A stretch of 64,000 nucleotides of DNA from Verrucomicrobia bacterium LW23 (GTDB lineage: Bacteria > Verrucomicrobiota > Verrucomicrobiia > Methylacidiphilales > UBA1321), in NCBI GenBank assembly GCA_003054695.1, contig QAZA01000056.1:1-64000 (forward strand). Direction: 5' to 3'. The notes under the pieces are model-generated. The model saw nothing but the letters and a program-made list of their open reading frames with translations, did no database searches and had not been told where the DNA came from. Shown piece after piece: positions 32,612 to 40,788 of the stretch. Every line of letters begins with the position of its first letter. Within the stretch, counting starts at the first letter, position 1. The translations under genes and the position numbers were made by a program.

Positions 32612-33409
32612 ATGAAATACAACATCCTTCTCTCCGCATTTGCCGCATTTGTCATGCTTGCCGTTCCCGCTCGGGCGCAAATGTCTGTCGCCATTGTGGC
32701 CGACCCCATGGCGGATTTGCGGCATATCCAGGATCTGGCCCAGTGGAGCGAATCCATTGCGCGGCTCAATCAGCAGATCCAGCAGATGCAGCAATATATC
32801 GAACTCGCCACCACGATGAAGAACGTCGTCGGTGATCCCGCTTCCGCTATTGATCTCATCGGACTTGATGGCCTTGGTACCGGCGACCTCACGCGATCCA
32901 TCGGCCAGCTTACCGGCGAAATCACAAACCTGGCCGATGGTGCCATGGCGCTTGCCGACTCCGGCCAGGGCCTGTTCAGCCCTATTGAGTTCAAGACGCC
33001 TGGGGGCTTCGACATGGAATTCGATACATCCATGTTCCGACGGTTCGGCGCGGTACAGCAACACGGAGTCAACCTGAACGCGGTAATCGATGACACCTCG
33101 CGCCGGATGGAGAGACTGAAGCAGGAGAAAGCTACGACGCTCTCCCAGATCAAGATGGCGACTGACCAGTCCTCGGTTCAAAAGCTGTCCGCCAAGATTA
33201 ATGCGCTCGATGGCGAAATCGCGGCTCTGGGCCACCAGCAAACGACGGCGAGCCAGCAACTCATGGCGCAGGAGATCGCTAATCGTAACGACATGGAGAG
33301 ACAGCAGTTGGCGGCTTCCCAGGCCGCAGATAAGGAATTGACGCTCTCCATCACAAACTATTCCCGCTGGCAGGGAAGAATCACCGCGGGACGTCAGCCC
33401 TTCCGTTAG
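32612..33409 (+). CDS. TrbJ/VirB5-like periplasmic protein
   Basis: A 265-residue exported protein with a signal peptide (MKYNILLSAFAAFVMLAVPA, cleaved near ARA). The mature part is mostly helical: residues 45-75 (LNQQIQQMQQYIELATTMKN) are a TrbJ-like coiled-coil segment followed by a DP-rich loop and two more long helical stretches near 150-250. TrbJ and VirB5 proteins act at the pilus tip or in the periplasm. The ATG follows CCT without a Shine-Dalgarno sequence. Order between the lipoprotein and VirB6-like genes supports the call. Confidence 0.75.
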   Translation: MKYNILLSAFAAFVMLAVPARAQMSVAIVADPMADLRHIQDLAQWSESIARLNQQIQQMQQYIELATTMKNVVGDPASAIDLIGLDGLGTGDLTRSIGQLTGEITNLADGAMALADSGQGLFSPIEFKTPGGFDMEFDTSMFRRFGAVQQHGVNLNAVIDDTSRRMERLKQEKATTLSQIKMATDQSSVQKLSAKINALDGEIAALGHQQTTASQQLMAQEIANRNDMERQQLAASQAADKELTLSITNYSRWQGRITAGRQPFR

Positions 33410-33475
33410 CAGTCAGCTCTCGGCTGAATCGCTGTGTCCGTCAACGCTTCGCATTCACAAAATAAGGAGGTTTTC

Positions 33476-34570
33476 ATGGAAATTGGAGATCTGATCCCCG
33501 AGCTTCGGCCGCTGGCCGAACAGGTAAGCCAGACACTGCGCTACATCTGCTTCTTCCTTCTGACCGCTTCCATTATCACGAAGGCGGCGCGCCCTGGCGG
33601 GCACAGCATAAGTATGCTGATGAAGCCGATCATCACGGCAGCACTGCTGACTGGGATCATCGCCACTCTGCCCCAGTGGTTCAATATTGTGCGGGATACA
33701 TTCTGGGGGATCGCAGTCGCTATCCGAAACGAGTTTGCCTCCAGCATCTCGCCCACGGGCACGCTGCTCATCCAGCTCATTTTTCCGCCGGAAGGAGGAA
33801 TCAACTGGATGGACGCAACGCACTCGATGCTGAAATCGATCATGTTCGCCATTGCCTGGATGGTCGTGTGCTTCGGTGCACTGATCCAGTTGCCCATGAT
33901 GCTGGTGCAGTTTGTTGCCGAGTGCCTGTGCTACATGTTTCTGCCGATCGCCGTCTCCATGCTGTCGCTTGAAACCACGCGCGGCCTGGCGGTCCGGTAT
34001 ATCCAGCAAACGCTAGCGGTGCTGGCCTGGCCAATTGGCTTCGCCATTGTAGATCTCGTCGGCTACGCGCTGCTGTCTGGACCGTATGCCGCACTGGATA
34101 ACGTTCTGTTGGGAAAAGGCTACGTACCAGCATTAATGCTTCCCACCGGTCTTGTAGCCCTCTGGCTGATTCTCGGAAGTCTGGCAACGCCGGTTCTCAT
34201 GCAAATGCTGTTCTGCTCCGGCACGCCGCTTTCATCGGCCATCGGCCAATCAGTTCAGACAGGAGCTTCCATTGCCGGATACATCGGCCTGGCGAAAGGC
34301 GTGTTGGCAAGCGCCATGACACAGAACGCGATGGCCGCCACTAAGCAAGCTTCTGGATCCGCAGGCGGGGGAGGAAGTCCGGGAGGAGGTGCACTCGGCT
34401 CTGGCGCTTCGTCGTCGGAATCCGGATGCCCGCCTTCTGCGGAAAGTCGCCACCACCAGTCTCCATCCGCACAGGTTTCCGTTCCACCTTCCGCTAACGA
34501 TCCCTATGGGGATCAGCTAGCAGCTTCGATCCTCGCCACCCAACGCATTCCGCAGCCTGTCCGCTACTAA
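33476..34570 (+). CDS. VirB6/TrbL-like polytopic membrane protein
   Basis: A 364-residue protein with at least six hydrophobic segments, the VirB6/TrbL channel component in the inner membrane. The frame begins at 33434, but a perfect AAGGAGG at 33464-33470 is spaced correctly for the ATG at 33476, which I use. The C-terminal 75 residues are a Gly/Ser/Pro-rich cytoplasmic or periplasmic tail (SAGGGGSPGGGALGSGASSS) without fold. Gene order between TrbJ-like and VirB8-like genes supports the assignment. Confidence 0.78.
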   Translation: MEIGDLIPELRPLAEQVSQTLRYICFFLLTASIITKAARPGGHSISMLMKPIITAALLTGIIATLPQWFNIVRDTFWGIAVAIRNEFASSISPTGTLLIQLIFPPEGGINWMDATHSMLKSIMFAIAWMVVCFGALIQLPMMLVQFVAECLCYMFLPIAVSMLSLETTRGLAVRYIQQTLAVLAWPIGFAIVDLVGYALLSGPYAALDNVLLGKGYVPALMLPTGLVALWLILGSLATPVLMQMLFCSGTPLSSAIGQSVQTGASIAGYIGLAKGVLASAMTQNAMAATKQASGSAGGGGSPGGGALGSGASSSESGCPPSAESRHHQSPSAQVSVPPSANDPYGDQLAASILATQRIPQPVRY

Positions 34571-34577
34571 ACTGCCT

Positions 34578-35228
34578 ATGACGTTAAACACAACAACGGT
34601 TCCACCGCAGCCGTCCGATCCGCCACGCCGCAGTGGCTCATCTTCAACGCTTCTGAAGCTGTTCGCCGACCATTCGTGGGCTGCCAGGCTCTGGTTCTGG
34701 GTGGCCGTGGTGGCAGTCGTACTTGCCATCGCTCAGCCCTACTTCCTCGTTTCAGCTTACCGGCAAAGGGAGCGGGTTGTCATTCTGGATGAGGCCGGGA
34801 CATTCCATGTCTCTCCCCTGCTATCTTTCGAGGAAGCAGAGAAGCTTCACGTTGCCCAAGCCTTGCTGGCGACACTGGCGCTTTTCCAGCGGAATCCCGC
34901 CGGCTTCGATTACCCAGAAATCCTGAACAAGATCTTCCTCAAGGAAGGTCTGGATCAGCTCAAGAAAAAGCTGATTGCGGAGAAGGCCGAGTTTGCGGCC
35001 AAGCAGATCCACCAAAAGGTGGAAGTCTTCCGCGTGGATGTTCTCCGGACGCGTAGTGATGAAGTGCTGGTGGAGGTGTCCGGGCAGCTCATCCGCGTGG
35101 GTCTATTCAATGGTGAGCCCTTTACCGAATCGCCCCGTTTCAATCTCCGCCTGACACTCGTACGCAACCCTAACCTCGCAGCCAATGGTCGGTATCCGCT
35201 CGCCGTATGGCGGGCGCAAATCCAATGA
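34578..35228 (+). CDS. VirB8/TrbF-like protein
   Basis: A 216-residue bitopic protein with one N-terminal membrane segment (about 39-60, LWFWVAVVAVVLAIAQPYFL) and a periplasmic domain with the VirB8-like alternation of helices and strands. VirB8 proteins nucleate the channel at the inner membrane. It follows the VirB6-like gene by seven bases with the start context GCCTATG, and its end overlaps the next gene. Confidence 0.72.
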   Translation: MTLNTTTVPPQPSDPPRRSGSSSTLLKLFADHSWAARLWFWVAVVAVVLAIAQPYFLVSAYRQRERVVILDEAGTFHVSPLLSFEEAEKLHVAQALLATLALFQRNPAGFDYPEILNKIFLKEGLDQLKKKLIAEKAEFAAKQIHQKVEVFRVDVLRTRSDEVLVEVSGQLIRVGLFNGEPFTESPRFNLRLTLVRNPNLAANGRYPLAVWRAQIQ

Positions 35229-36118
35229 GATATCCTTTCCTTCCCATCATCATAATGATGATTCCTTTGGAGCTGATCCACGGTCAGACCACATCGCCCG
35301 CATCCAAGGAAATTCGTCAATATCCTCTGGATGACCGGACGGTTTACCAGCTTGGAATCGGGGTAAATGCCGTTACCACCCTGACATTCCCTGGTCCCAT
35401 TATGGCGCTTGAGGCCGCCAATGTAACCGCGGATCCGAAGGTTCCGGCGCAAATGCTGATGGCTTACAAGCCGGGCCGCCCGTTCTTTTCCGTACGAGCG
35501 CTGGCGCAGAATGCTGTCGGCCAGGTCAATGTCGTATGGAATGACAAGACCTACGTCCTGAAGTTTGCCGCTGGAAATGATGCGCTGTCCTCAGTGCGAT
35601 TTTATGTGGAGGAGTCACAGGATGCTCTCGCGAAATCAAAATCGCCCCAAGGCGCATCCCAACTCCTCTCGCTGCTCGACCGGGCCAAGGCTTATCCACT
35701 CATCAAGCAGCAGCATCCGGAGCTCGTTCCACAGCTCGACTGCTCGAATCCGGGCAATGTCATCAGGTACAAGGACTTCGATGTCGTGGTCAACGAAGTC
35801 TACCGGTTTGATCCCGAAGATGCTCTTGTCTTCCGACTTTTGTTTCTGAACCGCTCGGAGGCTGAAACCGCTTACGTGCCGAAAGGTCTAGCCATGCGGG
35901 TCGGCCCTCAGATCTACCCCTTTGCCATTACCGACGCCGATGGAGTCCTGCCTCCCGGACAGAAGAACTCGAAGGAGGAAGTGCTGCCAAGCGTGACGGT
36001 GATCTACGCCGCCGTGGTGGGAAGGCCGGACGGAGGACGTAACAACCTGGCCGTCAAAAACACTTTCAACATCCTGGTTCCCAGAGCCAAAGCCGCAGCT
36101 TCGACATCTCGCCCATGA
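35225..36118 (+). CDS. VirB9/TrbG-like core-complex protein
   Basis: A 297-residue exported protein with signal peptide (MRYPFLPIIIMMIPLELIHG) and a beta-rich mature part. VirB9 forms the outer ring of the T4SS core with VirB7 and VirB10. The start at 35225 is chosen because it overlaps the previous stop as ATGA and begins the signal peptide; the frame is open six codons earlier. The motif SVRALAQNAVGQVNVVWNDK near residue 90 fits the VirB9 N-terminal domain. The stop overlaps the VirB10-like ATG. Confidence 0.75.
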   Translation: MRYPFLPIIIMMIPLELIHGQTTSPASKEIRQYPLDDRTVYQLGIGVNAVTTLTFPGPIMALEAANVTADPKVPAQMLMAYKPGRPFFSVRALAQNAVGQVNVVWNDKTYVLKFAAGNDALSSVRFYVEESQDALAKSKSPQGASQLLSLLDRAKAYPLIKQQHPELVPQLDCSNPGNVIRYKDFDVVVNEVYRFDPEDALVFRLLFLNRSEAETAYVPKGLAMRVGPQIYPFAITDADGVLPPGQKNSKEEVLPSVTVIYAAVVGRPDGGRNNLAVKNTFNILVPRAKAAASTSRP

Positions 36119-37161
36119 ACATCCGCAAACTTCTCGACTTCTTTAACACTAACACTGGGAAGTTCCTGGTGTTCGCCTTCATCGCAGGTGTCGGGGGAGC
36201 GGTCTACTACGGTTATCGCCACCAGTATCCGGCTCCCCCGCCTGAAAAGGCTGCCAGTTCGGAAGGCGCTAAAGGTCAAGGCTCATCGGCCGAAGGCTCC
36301 GGCCCTACGACAGACAATCGCGCCTCAGTGCCGCTGAATCTACCAAGTGGCAATAAGACTTCAACTAACTCGCCGACCACCGGACAGGACGGAGCGAAAG
36401 CTCAGAAGCCACCGCCCGTTCTTCCCATAACCCTGTACGACTCAGGACCGGACCAAACCCCTCCGTTGTCGGAGAACTTTGCCCCCTATGGACGCCTCAT
36501 TCCCTGCGAAACAGTTGTCACTATAGATAGCGCTTCGATTGCCACACCTATCATAGGCTTCGTTACCGAAGATATCTGGCACAACGGGAAGCTCATCATT
36601 CCCGCAGGGGCGGAAGTCCACGGAAAGGCCCAGGTGGACCGTTCTCGCGAACGCATCGCCAGTGATTCGCAATGGCTGATTGTCTGGAGGACCAAAGACC
36701 AACTCAACGGCGCCGAGCTACCTTTGAAGGGTCTTGCGCTGGACATGGAGAAGGACGCTCGCACGGGACGCTGGGCGATTACGGATGGATCTGCCGGGTT
36801 GCGAGGGGAAATCATCAAGAGCGACAACCTCGCCGAGATCAAACTCTTCGCTTCCACCTTCATCGCCGCTGCTGCGTCCGGACTTCAGGACACTCAGCAA
36901 ACTACCAATGCTGTAACCGGCGAAACGCAGCGCAGTCCGCTGGACTCACCAAAGAATGCGGCTCTCCAGGCAACGAGTGCGGTCATCAATAAATACGCCG
37001 ATCAGATCGCGGAAAGCATCAAACGCGATGGGTTCTACGTCCGCGTGCCAGCAGGCAAGCAGTTCTATCTCTACGTCACCCAAACCATCGATCAGAACAA
37101 TGCCCGGCTCGGCGGATCGCGAGTGCGACAGACGCCCGAACCGGCAAAACAAGGAGGTTAG
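36115..37161 (+). CDS. VirB10/TrbI-like core-complex protein
   Basis: A 348-residue protein that spans both membranes in known systems. It has a cytoplasmic start, one membrane segment (about 15-38), then a Pro/Ser-rich periplasmic linker (about 40-105). The C-terminal beta domain contains the TrbI-type LIPCETVVTIDS, LIIPAGAEVHG and VPAGKQFYLYVTQTI blocks. Its start overlaps the stop of the VirB9-like gene. Length is slightly below the family average because the linker is short. Confidence 0.85.
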   Translation: MNIRKLLDFFNTNTGKFLVFAFIAGVGGAVYYGYRHQYPAPPPEKAASSEGAKGQGSSAEGSGPTTDNRASVPLNLPSGNKTSTNSPTTGQDGAKAQKPPPVLPITLYDSGPDQTPPLSENFAPYGRLIPCETVVTIDSASIATPIIGFVTEDIWHNGKLIIPAGAEVHGKAQVDRSRERIASDSQWLIVWRTKDQLNGAELPLKGLALDMEKDARTGRWAITDGSAGLRGEIIKSDNLAEIKLFASTFIAAAASGLQDTQQTTNAVTGETQRSPLDSPKNAALQATSAVINKYADQIAESIKRDGFYVRVPAGKQFYLYVTQTIDQNNARLGGSRVRQTPEPAKQGG

Positions 37162-37164
37162 CCC

Positions 37165-37842
37165 ATGAAGATACAGCCCCGACTTGCCCTTTGCTTCACA
37201 ACGGCACTGGCCGTGAGTCTTTCCGCATGCGCCAGCAAAAAGCCCGAAGTCCGGGCTGCACTTCCAGTTTCGCCCGCACCGGCGCGAATTAGTAGCCCGC
37301 CCAAAACTGCAAAAACGATCAAAAAGTCCGCTCAGATTCGAAAGCCCGAGGTGATCCGGCCTTACCGCGTCGGCCGGCAGGAAGATCCCGCCAATCCCGG
37401 CGTACTTCACGATGAGCACACGGTATATCGCACCGAAACCACGCCGTCGTGGAACATGCTTCCCAGTGAAGATGCGGACGCGCCTGCCGAGACCAGCGTC
37501 GGCAAATCCACCGAAGTCACGACCAGCACGGAGAAGCTTGCCGCCGAGCTCCGGGCCAAGATTGAGCAGCAGAACCAGCTTTTGGCGGCGACCACGGAGC
37601 AGAACGAACGCCTCGCAGCGGAGATCGAAAAGTTCCAGGCATTCTCCACTAACCGAGCGCCGTCTAGTCCTCCGTCCACGCCATCGGTTCCTTCAACAAA
37701 TCCGCCACCGACCCTTGATCCTATTCCCGCGCCCCCGTCTCCCGCCAAATCGGCCCCGACTCCGGAGCCAGCTCCGGCGCCCGCGCCCACACCGCCTTCC
37801 ACCAATGGGCCGCCACGGCCCTGGTACCAGTGGTGGAAGTAA
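37165..37842 (+). CDS. Proline-rich lipoprotein of the transfer operon
   Basis: A 225-residue lipoprotein with signal peptide ending LSAC (mature start near Cys 22). A basic region comes first, then a coiled-coil segment (about 115-150, LAAELRAKIEQQNQLLAATT), and a C-terminal 65 residues dominated by Pro, Ala, Ser and Thr, ending WYQWWK. No family is recognised. Such proteins can span the periplasm or peptidoglycan. It begins three bases after the VirB10-like gene, so it is a part or accessory of the mating apparatus. Confidence 0.6.
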   Translation: MKIQPRLALCFTTALAVSLSACASKKPEVRAALPVSPAPARISSPPKTAKTIKKSAQIRKPEVIRPYRVGRQEDPANPGVLHDEHTVYRTETTPSWNMLPSEDADAPAETSVGKSTEVTTSTEKLAAELRAKIEQQNQLLAATTEQNERLAAEIEKFQAFSTNRAPSSPPSTPSVPSTNPPPTLDPIPAPPSPAKSAPTPEPAPAPAPTPPSTNGPPRPWYQWWK

Positions 37843-37906
37843 ACGAACCGTCTTCTTCATTCCATAAACCTCAGCCTTCACACCCGTCCCCGATCCCCAC
37901 TCCATC

Positions 37907-38164
37907 ATGACCTACATCACCATCCCGCTGCCCGACAACGTCATGCAGCAATACGAAGAGGCTTCCCGGCAACTTACCGAGTATCTCGGTCCGGGAGCCG
38001 CAGCTCCGGATCCCAGCACGCTCATGCGGTTCGTTCTCGCCAGTAAAACGACCGCTGATCTGGTCTGGGAATTCGACTACGCCCTCCGAAATCTCACCGG
38101 CGCACCTATGCCCAACGAGCCCGAGCGCTGGCTCATGCCGCCCGAAGGCAATACCGGCGCCTGA
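37907..38164 (+). CDS. Hypothetical protein after the T4SS operon
   Basis: An 85-residue soluble protein of mixed helix and strand (MTYITIPLPDNVMQQYEEAS, LMRFVLASKTTADLVWEFDY). It begins with a pattern resembling small antitoxin or ribbon-helix-helix-type openings, but the match is weak. I do not recognise it. It lies in line with the transfer genes. Confidence 0.5.
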   Translation: MTYITIPLPDNVMQQYEEASRQLTEYLGPGAAAPDPSTLMRFVLASKTTADLVWEFDYALRNLTGAPMPNEPERWLMPPEGNTGA

Positions 38165-38215
38165 TCCCATTGCTTCACCTTCACCACTACTAACACCACT
38201 TATTTCTAACCGCCT

Positions 38216-38689
38216 ATGGCTATCAAGCAACGCCCCGCAGAAGGTCCCCCTCCGCTTCAGATGGTTCCGGACAATGGTGATACACCCACGGCAAGAACGT
38301 CCGAGATTCCCACACCGGCGGCAGCCAAACAGCACGCTTCCAATCCCAAACTGGACGCCCGGCTCGACGCCTACATGAAGGCGGATCCCAAGATGACCGA
38401 GTACTTCGCTAATCTTGTTCAGCAAAGCCCCGATCGTGCTGTACGCAAGCTGATGCTGAACGAGATGAACAAACACGACCAGAACATGCAATACGTCTCC
38501 AAAGTCATGCCCCAGGTCAAAGAATGGCTCAGCCAGCAGACTCCCGAGGTACAGCAGCGCATCCAGGAGCGTATTCAGAATGTTCCCCCGGTTCACCAGG
38601 AAGTGGCACTGGTCCGCGAGGCCAAAGCCGTCAAAATGCGAATGGATTTCGCACCCAAACCCCGTCAGGCGATGGCTGCCTCCGTCTGA
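38216..38689 (+). CDS. Helical protein, tandem paralogue A
   Basis: A 157-residue soluble protein. After a disordered 45-residue start comes a helical domain: RLDAYMKADPKMTEYFANLV, LMLNEMNKHDQNMQYVSKVM, PEVQQRIQERIQ, then VPPVHQEVALVREAKAVKMR. The same blocks occur in the next gene, so the two arose by duplication. No known motif is present. The ATG follows CCT. Position after the T4SS operon suggests a transfer accessory, but that is context only. Confidence 0.6.
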   Translation: MAIKQRPAEGPPPLQMVPDNGDTPTARTSEIPTPAAAKQHASNPKLDARLDAYMKADPKMTEYFANLVQQSPDRAVRKLMLNEMNKHDQNMQYVSKVMPQVKEWLSQQTPEVQQRIQERIQNVPPVHQEVALVREAKAVKMRMDFAPKPRQAMAASV

Positions 38690-38702
38690 TAAGCCCCGCC
38701 GT

Positions 38703-38735
38703 TGCAGGGAGCTTCACGGCATCTGGCTCCCTGCA
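38703..38735 (+). repeat. 10-bp hairpin between tandem paralogues
   Basis: TGCAGGGAGC at 38703-38712 and GCTCCCTGCA at 38726-38735 form a perfect stem with a 13-base loop between the two paralogous genes. No T-run follows. It may be an RNA-stability element, an attenuator or a weak terminator. Confidence 0.45.
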
Positions 38736-38754
38736 GCGCGCATTCCTTCCAAGT

Positions 38755-39195
38755 ATGGCCATCAAGCGGACGCAATCTAAGCACTCCATGGTTTCTGAAC
38801 CGATGAAAGCATCCATTGAGCGACTTGCCCGCCTCTCCAGGGCTAAGAAGCGATATGTAAGTGACGTTGGCACAGCGTCACGCCTCGGGGACTTCATGAA
38901 AGCCGATCCTGCTTTACTGGCCCACTACACGAAGCTCGTCGCTGACGATCCCCGAAACGCCGTACGGCTACTGATGCTTCACGACATGCGCAGGCACTAC
39001 AGGGAAATGGCCTTTGTCAGCAAGGCTCTGCCTGATGTCAGAGTCTGGCTGGCCGGGCAATCTCCCGAGGTCCAGCAATCCATTCGCAATCGAATCAACA
39101 CAGTCGCGCCAATCTACCGGGACAAAGCCTTGCTACGCGAGGCGAACAAAGCCAGATACGCCCACAAGGCTCAAAACAGGATTGGCTCTGCTTAA
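38755..39195 (+). CDS. Helical protein, tandem paralogue B
   Basis: A 146-residue relative of the preceding protein. DFMKADPALLAHYTKLVADD aligns with AYMKADPKMTEYFANLVQQS, LMLHDMRRHYREMAFVSKAL with LMLNEMNKHDQNMQYVSKVM, and QSPEVQQSIRNRIN with QTPEVQQRIQERIQ. The frame is open from 38524, but that start would lie inside the upstream gene; the ATG at 38755 gives MAIK as in paralogue A. It is more basic than A. Function unknown. Confidence 0.6.
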   Translation: MAIKRTQSKHSMVSEPMKASIERLARLSRAKKRYVSDVGTASRLGDFMKADPALLAHYTKLVADDPRNAVRLLMLHDMRRHYREMAFVSKALPDVRVWLAGQSPEVQQSIRNRINTVAPIYRDKALLREANKARYAHKAQNRIGSA

Positions 39196-39212
39196 CAACC
39201 AGAAGGATCAAT

Positions 39213-39437
39213 ATGACGCTAAATACACCACTATCAGTTAAGTTTGGTCCGGAAACGCGCAAAGAGTTAAAGCGAGTAGCGCAACTGCTCAACTACTCGG
39301 AGAATCATATTGTTCAGGAATGTGTAAAGGCAATCGTTCTCATGAGCAAACAAACCGGGCGGGAAGAACTTCCGCTCATTATTTCCCTCATACGAACTGC
39401 GGAAACGCATTTCAAAGAAACTCAGAAACTCCGATGA
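39213..39437 (+). CDS. Small ribbon-helix-helix-like protein
   Basis: A 74-residue protein whose first 45 residues (TPLSVKFGPETRKELKRVAQ, NYSENHIVQECVKAIV) have the strand-helix-helix pattern of CopG/Arc-type DNA-binding proteins, followed by a helical tail. It is the last gene of the transfer region and is followed by a terminator hairpin. A copy-control or operon regulator role would be typical for the family; the target is not visible. Confidence 0.55.
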   Translation: MTLNTPLSVKFGPETRKELKRVAQLLNYSENHIVQECVKAIVLMSKQTGREELPLIISLIRTAETHFKETQKLR

Positions 39438-39494
39438 CATAAATGAACTCGGCTGAATTGCCGTAAGCCATAACACGCAGGTAGTTGCGAAAAC

Positions 39495-39526
39495 GAACTG
39501 CAATGGATTGTGTCGCATTGCAGTTC
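39495..39526. terminator. Bidirectional hairpin terminator
   Basis: GAACTGCAATG at 39495-39505 pairs perfectly with CATTGCAGTTC at 39516-39526 around a 10-base loop. It stands between the convergent ribbon-helix-helix and pstS genes, separating the transfer region from the metal island. TTTC follows on the plus strand and CGTTTT on the other. Confidence 0.65.
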
Positions 39527-39556
39527 TTTCGCTGGATCTGAGATGGTGCTCCGCGC

Positions 39557-40564
39557 TTATTTTACCGGAGTGCGTTCCATGATAGCCTTTACCGGCAGCC
39601 CGATGGCGGACTCACCACGGAAGCACGTGCCGGTCTGACGGCTGGCGAAACGTTTTGAAGACAGTTCATAGGCTTCGGCGGGAAGCGGTAGATACTTGGC
39701 CTCAGCAACGATTCTGGCCACATTCTTGAGGTAGAATTCAACGAAGGCGCGGACTTCGGGTTTGCTGTCAGCCGCCTTCTTGTTCACATAAATGAAGAGC
39801 GGGCGGGAAAGCGGATTGTAGTTTCCTGCAATGACTGCCGACAGGCTGGGCGCGCTGGGACGATTACCGAGTACCTTGCCGTTACGGGAATCAATGTCCC
39901 ACTCAATCTCGACAGCTTTCATGCGTTTGGCATGAGGTTCGTAATAAGCATAGGGCAAATATCCGAGGGAAGAACGGTTGTCTTCGATACCCTTGACGAT
40001 GACATTGTCATCTTCACTGGCTGTGTAGTCATTCCGGCTCGATTTTGCCTTCCCAACGATTGCTTCCGTAAAGTAGTCGAAAGTTCCGGAATCTTCTCCG
40101 GCGCCGAACAACTTGATTTCCTGATCGGGCCAGACAGCACGGATCTGGCTCCATTTGGTGATTTTACCCTCCGCGCCTGGCTCCCACAGTTTCTTGAGTT
40201 CGGATACCTTGATTGAGGTAACCCAGTGATTTTCGGGGTGCACGGCTATGGTCAGAGCGTCAAAGCAGATGGGCAGTTCGATAAACTCAACACCGTGCTG
40301 GCGAGCCTGCGCGATTTCATCTGTGACGATAGGACGCGACGCGTTTTGAATGTCTGTTTCTCCGCGCACAAACTTTCTGAATCCGCCGCTGGTTCCAGAG
40401 ACCTCGACGGTAACCTTAGCATTTCCCGCCTTCTGAAATTCCTGAGCCACGGCTTCGCTGACTGGGTACACCGTGCTCGATCCGTCAACCTTGACGACCT
40501 GAGCATGCAATAGAGAAGAAAACGTCAGCATCAGGGCGGACGCGGCAAGAAATAGTCGATTCAT
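39557..40564 (-). CDS. pstS: Phosphate-binding periplasmic protein PstS (first copy)
   Basis: The periplasmic receptor of the high-affinity phosphate ABC transporter, 335 residues from ATG 40564, which begins a clean signal peptide (MNRLFLAASALMLTFSSLLH). An ATG seven codons upstream is less likely. Phosphate-binding signatures are visible: DGSSTVYPVSEAV, SGTSGGFRKFVRGETDIQNA and GAGEDSGTFDYF. It is divergent from the ArsR-ArsC fusion, with an ArsR-type site between them, so it is probably arsenic-regulated. Arsenate is a phosphate mimic, so a selective phosphate receptor would help cells take up phosphate under arsenate stress; this is inference. Confidence 0.82.
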   Translation of the reverse strand: MNRLFLAASALMLTFSSLLHAQVVKVDGSSTVYPVSEAVAQEFQKAGNAKVTVEVSGTSGGFRKFVRGETDIQNASRPIVTDEIAQARQHGVEFIELPICFDALTIAVHPENHWVTSIKVSELKKLWEPGAEGKITKWSQIRAVWPDQEIKLFGAGEDSGTFDYFTEAIVGKAKSSRNDYTASEDDNVIVKGIEDNRSSLGYLPYAYYEPHAKRMKAVEIEWDIDSRNGKVLGNRPSAPSLSAVIAGNYNPLSRPLFIYVNKKAADSKPEVRAFVEFYLKNVARIVAEAKYLPLPAEAYELSSKRFASRQTGTCFRGESAIGLPVKAIMERTPVK

Positions 40565-40628
40565 TACATCGGCAGCCAAGCGCATCCAAATGGCTAACGC
40601 GTGTCATTCACGCGTCGGAATTGCAAAT

Positions 40629-40648
40629 ATATTCCTGTATGAGTATAT
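40629..40648. promoter_or_regulatory. ArsR-type operator between pstS and arsR-arsC
   Basis: ATATTCCTGTATGAGTATAT matches the clearer palindrome at 41710-41729 in 16 of 20 positions, including the outer ATAT arms and the central CTG. It lies in the 224-base gap between the divergent pstS and arsR-arsC genes, where a repressor could control both. Confidence 0.55.
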
Positions 40649-40788
40649 TCTCGTTGTGGAATTCAATAGACTAGACATCATCATTCAGTGTCTGAATCCA
40701 CAACTTGAAATTGTCCGTCGACAAAGATCGCTCCGCAGCTATAGATCGGAGTGCCTGCCACCTGTGATTGAACTCTCCTGCTACAGCG

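Noticed and set aside
29406-33259. Long open frames on the minus strand (for example 30000-30977, 31149-32147, 32201-33259) across the VirB4 and TrbJ-like genes
   Set aside because: They lie entirely antisense to well-recognised genes, have no recognisable domains and reflect the codon bias of the GC-rich plus-strand genes.
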